From positions 186,001 through 250,000 of the forward strand of contig JAHPZA010000003.1 of assembly GCA_019058445.1 (NCBI GenBank): a stretch of 64,000 bases of DNA. The letters are read 5' to 3'. The notes under the pieces were generated by a model, which worked only from the letters and a program-made list of their open reading frames with translations, was not told the origin of the DNA and searched no databases. This DNA comes from Promethearchaeota archaeon. GTDB lineage: Archaea; Asgardarchaeota; Lokiarchaeia; Sigyniarchaeales; SOKP01. The position numbers were made by a program, and so were the translations under genes. Below are positions 63,237 through 64,000 of the stretch, piece after piece; the stretch's first letter is position 1; the number at the start of each line of letters is the position of its first letter.

Positions 63237-64000
63237 CTATCTATTACCAATTAATTTTTCAATTATTTCTATTTCTTTGTCGCTCGTTTTTCCAGTTTTA
63301 TTTTTACCCTTTTTCATGAAGATTATAATACCAATTAAGGCTCCTGCTGCTATACCAACAATCACTAAAATCATTGGGAGAATATCAGAGTCTCCACCAC
63401 TACTTGAACCGCCACTGCCACCTCCACCGCCACCTCCACCACCATCTGAAGGAGGTGTTGGTGTTGAGCTATCAATCACTTGGATCGAACCGCTGGTGGT
63501 ATTCCAGTTGTTGTTATTATCTTCCATGTATATCACATAGAGTTTGATACCCACAGATGTGGGAATCCACGAATAATTACGCCACATGTCCGTACCGGGA
63601 ATATGTTCCATGGTATAATTCACCCCGCTAATTTCGATTAAGACCTGATTAATCCCAGAAGGATCGGTCACATTGATTGTTATAATCTCCGTATTCCCCA
63701 ATTCTAACGGATCTGTACTTTCAATTAAATTTGAATATGTTGGAGGATTGATCTCAAAATTTACTTGGATCGAACCGCTGGTTGTATTCCAGTTGTTATT
63801 ATTATCTTCCATGTATATCACGTAGGGTTTGGGACCTACAGATGTGGGAGTCCACGAATAATTTCGCCACATATCCGTACCGGGAATATGTTCCATGGTA
63901 TAATTCACTCCTCCGATTTCGATTAAGACCTGATTAATCCCTGAAGGATCGGTCACATTGATTGTTATGATCTCAGTATTCCCCAATTCTAACGGATCCG
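63237..64000 (-). CDS. Surface protein with tandem 95-residue repeats (5' end outside window)
   Basis: C-terminal part of a cell-surface protein; the frame runs off the window edge, so the true start is not seen. Two copies (the first incomplete at the N-terminus) of a 95-residue unit with a 285-bp period: each has ELGNTEIITINVTDPSGINQV, GTDMWRNYSW and YMEDNNNNWNTTSGSIQV. The unit looks like an Ig/Big-type beta-sandwich. After them come PTPPSD, a poly-Gly/Ser linker (9 Gly), one membrane helix (ILPMILVIVGIAAGALIGIIIF) and a short basic cytoplasmic tail. Many NxT/S sequons suggest glycosylation. Confidence 0.85.
   Translation of the reverse strand, partial: DPLELGNTEIITINVTDPSGINQVLIEIGGVNYTMEHIPGTDMWRNYSWTPTSVGPKPYVIYMEDNNNNWNTTSGSIQVNFEINPPTYSNLIESTDPLELGNTEIITINVTDPSGINQVLIEISGVNYTMEHIPGTDMWRNYSWIPTSVGIKLYVIYMEDNNNNWNTTSGSIQVIDSSTPTPPSDGGGGGGGGGSGGSSSGGDSDILPMILVIVGIAAGALIGIIIFMKKGKNKTGKTSDKEIEIIEKLIGNR

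Noticed and set aside
1..64000. tRNA, rRNA or mobile element
   Set aside because: I found no T-arm GGTTCRA-type consensus with fitting acceptor stems, no rRNA-like segments, and no transposase or integrase. A dedicated scan (tRNAscan-SE, Infernal) would be decisive.

Overview
The window looks like a stretch of an AT-rich, anaerobic Asgard archaeon, most likely Lokiarchaeia-like. This is an inference from gene content. It carries a Rab/Ras-type small GTPase, an archaeal TFIIB, TPR proteins and many winged-helix regulators. It also has Wood-Ljungdahl/methanogen-type formylmethanofuran dehydrogenase genes, two heterodisulfide reductase (Hdr) gene sets, and a split [NiFe] hydrogenase whose last piece is read through a UGA as selenocysteine. 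Start signals (GGAGG or GGTGA-like ribosome sites, short leaders, TATA-like boxes) are archaeal. No tRNA, rRNA, CRISPR array or insertion sequence was recognised.

Layout. 1-18.1 kb is a patchwork of single genes: a sensor kinase cut by the window edge, acetyltransferases, an orphan ThiF-like enzyme, TPR proteins, the small GTPase, a membrane-anchored nuclease-like protein, TFIIB, two winged-helix regulators and a 1298-residue beta-helix surface protein, then a glycosyltransferase. 18.3-22.0 kb holds hdrC-hdrB-hdrA. 22.7-28.7 kb holds a glycyl radical enzyme with its activase, a TetR regulator and a divergent FAD oxidoreductase; two matching operator-like palindromes mark the two outward promoters. 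28.8-34.5 kb is a run of mostly redox proteins on the minus strand (NHLRC2-like, SPATA20/YyaL-like, nitroreductase, peroxiredoxin, SRPBCC). 34.7-40.2 kb holds a regulator divergent from an FAD-oxidase / CCG iron-sulfur / FAD-oxidase operon, with a perfect 20-bp palindrome between them. 40.3-44.7 kb has a nucleotide-sugar dehydrogenase, a cupin and a 2-oxoacid:ferredoxin oxidoreductase.

44.9-48.9 kb is an operon mvhD - ferredoxin - polyferredoxin - fwdD - fwdB - fwdC, followed by fdhD; no fwdA is present here. 51.9-56.3 kb is the operon mvhG - mvhA - hdrC - hdrB - vhuU. Its hydrogenase large subunit lacks the C-terminal nickel-binding motif, and the 50-residue VhuU with UGA at 56190 supplies it. 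A kink-turn-type SECIS-like hairpin follows VhuU. The MvhG here carries an extra internal copy of its cysteine-rich C-terminal cluster domain. The rest contains a MiaB-type methylthiotransferase, membrane and zinc-ribbon proteins, a monomeric B12-dependent ribonucleotide reductase, and a surface protein with 95-residue tandem repeats cut by the window end.

Together the Mvh/Vhu hydrogenase, Hdr and Fwd genes point to H2- or formate-linked electron confurcation/bifurcation coupled to CO2/formate chemistry. Ferredoxin would link this to the 2-oxoacid oxidoreductase and possibly the glycyl radical pathway. The most notable items are the UGA-containing VhuU with its SECIS-like element, the duplicated MvhG domain, the Fwd operon without FwdA next to FdhD, and the operator-marked glycyl radical locus.
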